Positions 63,401 to 64,000 of a stretch of 64,000 bases of DNA are shown in pieces; within the stretch, counting starts at the first letter, position 1; each line of letters begins with the position of its first letter. The position numbers and the translations under genes are program-made. This stretch comes from Rhynchopus euleeides (taxonomy: Eukaryota > Euglenozoa > Diplonemea > Diplonemida > Diplonemidae). The notes under the pieces are model-generated. The model saw only the letters and a program-made list of their open reading frames with translations, did not search any database and was not told where the DNA came from. The DNA is taken from assembly GCA_963210315.1 (NCBI GenBank), contig OY723237.1, positions 1,116,001 through 1,180,000 on the forward strand, written 5' to 3'.

Positions 63401-64000
63401 GGAAGCAGGGACAGGAACAGGGGTGTCGCACGGCTTGTCGGAGCACATCATGCGGGTGCACGCCACCAGCCCGTTGTTGCACTTGCAGTCGTTGCAGTGG
63501 TTGCGGTTCTCACCCTTGCCGGTCCAGCCGTCAGCGACAATGGTGCCACACTCTAGCGTGCAGGAAGCAGGGACAGGAACAGGGGCGTCGCACGGCTTGT
63601 CGGAGCACATCATGCGGGTGCACGCCACCAGCCCGTTGTTGCACTTGCAGGCGTTGCAGTGGTTGCGCTTCTCACCCTTGCCGGTCCAGCCGTCCGCGAC
63701 AATGGTACCGCACTCCAGCGTGCAGGAAGCAGGGACAGGAACAGGGGCGTCGCACGGCTTGTCGGAGCACATCATGCGGGTGCACGCCACCTTCCCGTTG
63801 TTGCAATTGCAGTCGTTGCAGTGGTTGCGCTTCTCACCCTTGCCGGTCCAGCCGTCAGCGACAATGGTACCGCACTCCAGCGTGCAGGAAGCAGGGACAG
63901 GAACAGGGGCGTCGCACGGCTTGTCGGAGCACATCATGCGGGTGCACGCCACCAGCCCGTTGTTGCACTTGCAGTCGTTGCAGTGGTTGCGCTTCTCACC
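57413..64000 (-). CDS. Secreted pacifastin-like array protein (unit C), 5' part missing
   Basis: The minus-strand frame is open from the right edge to a stop at 57413. It has the C-terminal end CLPCVSP, one end module and 39 further complete modules, plus part of another, so at least 40 repeats. The signal peptide and start lie beyond the window. The last module reads YDKPC in place of SDKPC. The order of variant modules over 62100-64000 matches that over about 32180-34080 of unit A (offset 29,920 bp), including the rare EKGNHC module, while the part nearer the C-terminus differs. This suggests the arrays share an ancestor and then changed by gain, loss or exchange of blocks. Confidence 0.85.
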   Translation of the reverse strand, partial: GEKRNHCNDCKCNNGLVACTRMMCSDKPCDAPVPVPASCTLECGTIVADGWTGKGEKRNHCNDCNCNNGKVACTRMMCSDKPCDAPVPVPASCTLECGTIVADGWTGKGEKRNHCNACKCNNGLVACTRMMCSDKPCDAPVPVPASCTLECGTIVADGWTGKGENRNHCNDCKCNNGLVACTRMMCSDKPCDTPVPVPASCTLECGTIVADGWTGKGEKRNHCNDCKCNNGLVACTRMMCSDKPCDAPVPVPASCTLECGTIVADGWTGKGEKRNHCNDCKCNNGLVACTRMMCSDKPCDAPVPVPASCTLECGTIVADGWTGKGEKRNHCNYCKCNNGLVACTRMMCSDKPCDAPVPVPASCTLECGTIVADGWTGKGEKRNHCNDCKCNNGLVACTRMMCSDKPCDAPVPVPASCTLECGTIVADGWTGKGEKGNHCNYCKCNNGKVACTRMMCSDKPCDAPVPVPASCTLECGTIVADGWTGKGEKRNHCNYCKCNNGKVACTRMMCSDKPCDAPVPVPASCTLECGTIVADGWTGKGEKRNHCNDCKCNNGLVTCTRMMCSDKPCDAPVPVPASCTLECGTIVADGWTGKGEKRNHCNDCKCNNGKVACTRMMCSDKPCDAPVPVPASCTLECGTIVADGWTGKGEKRNHCNDCKCNNGLVACTRMMCSDKPCDAPVPVPASCTLECGTIVADGWTGNGEKRNHCNDCKCNNGLVACTRMMCSDKPCDAPVPVPASCTLECGTIVADGWTGKGEKRNHCNDCKCNNGLVACTRMMCSDKPCDAPVPVPASCTLECGTIVADGWTGKGEKRNHCNDCKCNNGKVACTRMMCSDKPCDAPVPVPASCTLECGTIVADGWTGKGEKRNHCNDCNCNNGKVACTRMMCSDKPCDAPVPVPASCTLECGTIVADGWTGKGEKRNHCNACKCNNGLVACTRMMCSDKPCDAPVPVPASCTLECGTIVADGWTGKGEKRNHCNDCKCNNGKVACNRMMCSDKPCDAPVPVPASCTLECGTIVADGWTGKGEKRNHCNDCKCNNGLVACTRMMCSDKPCDAPVPVPASCTLECGTIVADGWTGKGEKRNHCNDCKCNNGLVACTRMMCSDKPCDAPVPVPASCTLECGTIVADGWTGKGEKRNHCNDCKCNNGLVTCTRMMCSDKPCDAPVPVPASCTLECGTIVADGWTGKGEKRNHCNDCKCNNGLVACTRMMCSDKPCDAPVPVPASCTLECGTIVADGWTGKGEKRNHCNDCKCNNGLVACTRMMCSDKPCDAPVPVPASCTLECGTIVADGWTGKGEKNNHCNDCKCNNGLVACTRMMCSDKPCDAPVPVPASCTLECGTIVADGWTGKGEKRNHCNDCKCNNGLVACTRMMCSDKPCDAPVPVPASCTLECGTIVADGWTGKGEKRNHCNDCKCNNGLVACTRMMCSDKPCDAPVPVPASCTLECGTIVADGWTGKGEKRNHCNDCKCNNGLVACTRMMCSDKPCDAPVPVPASCTLECGTIVADGWTGKGEKNNHCNDCKCNNGLVACTRMMCSDKPCDAPVPVPASCTLECGTIVADGWTGKGEKRNHCNDCKCNNGLVACTRMMCSDKPCDAPVPVPASCTLECGTIVADGWTGKGEKRNHCNDCKCNNGLVACTRMMCSDKPCDAPVPVPASCTLECGTIVADGWTGKGEKRNHCNDCKCNNGLVACTRMMCSDKPCDTPVPVPASCTLECGTIVADGWTGKGEKRNHCNDCKCNNGLVACTRMMCSDKPCDAPVPVPASCTLECGTIVADGWTGKGEKRNHCNDCKCNNGKVACTRMMCSDKPCDAPVPVPASCTLECGTIVADGWTGKGEKRNHCNDCKCNNGLVACTRMMCSDKPCDAPVPVPASCTLECGTIVADGWTGKGEKRNHCNYCKCNNGKVACTRMMCSDKPCDAPVPVPASCTLECGTIVADGWTGKGEKRNHCNYCKCNNGKVACTRMMCSDKPCDAPVPVPASCTLECGTIVADGWTGKGEKRNHCNDCKCNNGLVACTRMMCSDKPCDAPVPVPASCTLECGTIVADGWTGKGEKRNHCNDCRCNNGKVACTRMMCSDKPCDAPVPVPASCTLECGTIVADGWTGKGEKNNHCNDCKCNNGLVACTRMMCSDKPCDAPVPVPASCTLECGTIVADGWTGKGEKRNHCNDCKCNNGKVACTRMMCYDKPCLPCVSP
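57434..64000 (-). repeat. 162-bp tandem repeat array C, at least 40 copies
   Basis: One 135-bp end unit, 39 full units and 114 bp of another. A four-unit (648 bp) higher-order block is visible around 59450-60510 from the spacing of the EKNNHC variant. Confidence 0.95.

Larger units (their letters stand above)
50569..64000. repeat. Segmental duplication unit C, cut by the window end
   Basis: Third direct copy. It reaches the right edge inside its array gene. Confidence 0.95.

Overview
The window comes from a nuclear genome of a GC-rich unicellular eukaryote. It holds long single-frame genes, one gene with three GT-AG introns, many homopolymer and GGGGT tracts, and short inverted-repeat elements. 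Every gene I can support lies on the minus strand. One-way gene order together with cis introns would fit a diplonemid-like euglenozoan or a dinoflagellate relative. That placement is inference: I found no spliced-leader sequence and no other decisive marker.

Positions 1-24,000 carry six different host genes, all read right to left. In order of transcription they are: an IQ-motif protein (23680-21392); a nine-or-so-pass LMBR1-family membrane protein whose four exons join cleanly into 506 codons (20579-18149); a DUF4246 protein with ankyrin repeats inserted in the middle of the domain (12668-10266); a signal-peptide-bearing AAA+ ATPase with an altered Walker A lysine (8075-7173); a large protein with three WW-like modules (6024-1276); and a ubiquitin-like plus DUF4116 protein that runs off the left edge (724-1). 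The spaces between them are full of short dispersed repeats, a miniature inverted-repeat family with 4-5 bp target duplications, and a 1.5 kb element with 200-bp terminal inverted repeats.

From 22508 to the right edge the window is a head-to-tail segmental duplication. Unit A is 22508-39122, unit B 39123-50568, and unit C starts at 50569 and is cut by the window end. Each unit holds the 5' part of the IQ gene, a 5.4-5.8 kb spacer with a second terminal-inverted-repeat element and three miniature elements, a gene for a secreted protein built almost only of a 54-residue eight-cysteine pacifastin-like repeat, and a 2.3 kb upstream spacer. The three secreted-protein genes carry 47, 13 and at least 40 repeats. 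The 162-bp DNA units are almost identical, with a few residues that toggle between fixed alternatives and clear higher-order periodicity. Units A and B differ by about 5.2 kb. This is explained by 34 repeats (5,508 bp) less in B, offset by a longer transposon copy (+229 bp) and a longer GGGGT tract (about +105 bp).

The main discovery candidates are the family of giant secreted inhibitor-like array proteins and its tandem amplification, and the two terminal-inverted-repeat elements that share a TAGGGYGGGT end and both sit inside G or C homopolymer tracts.
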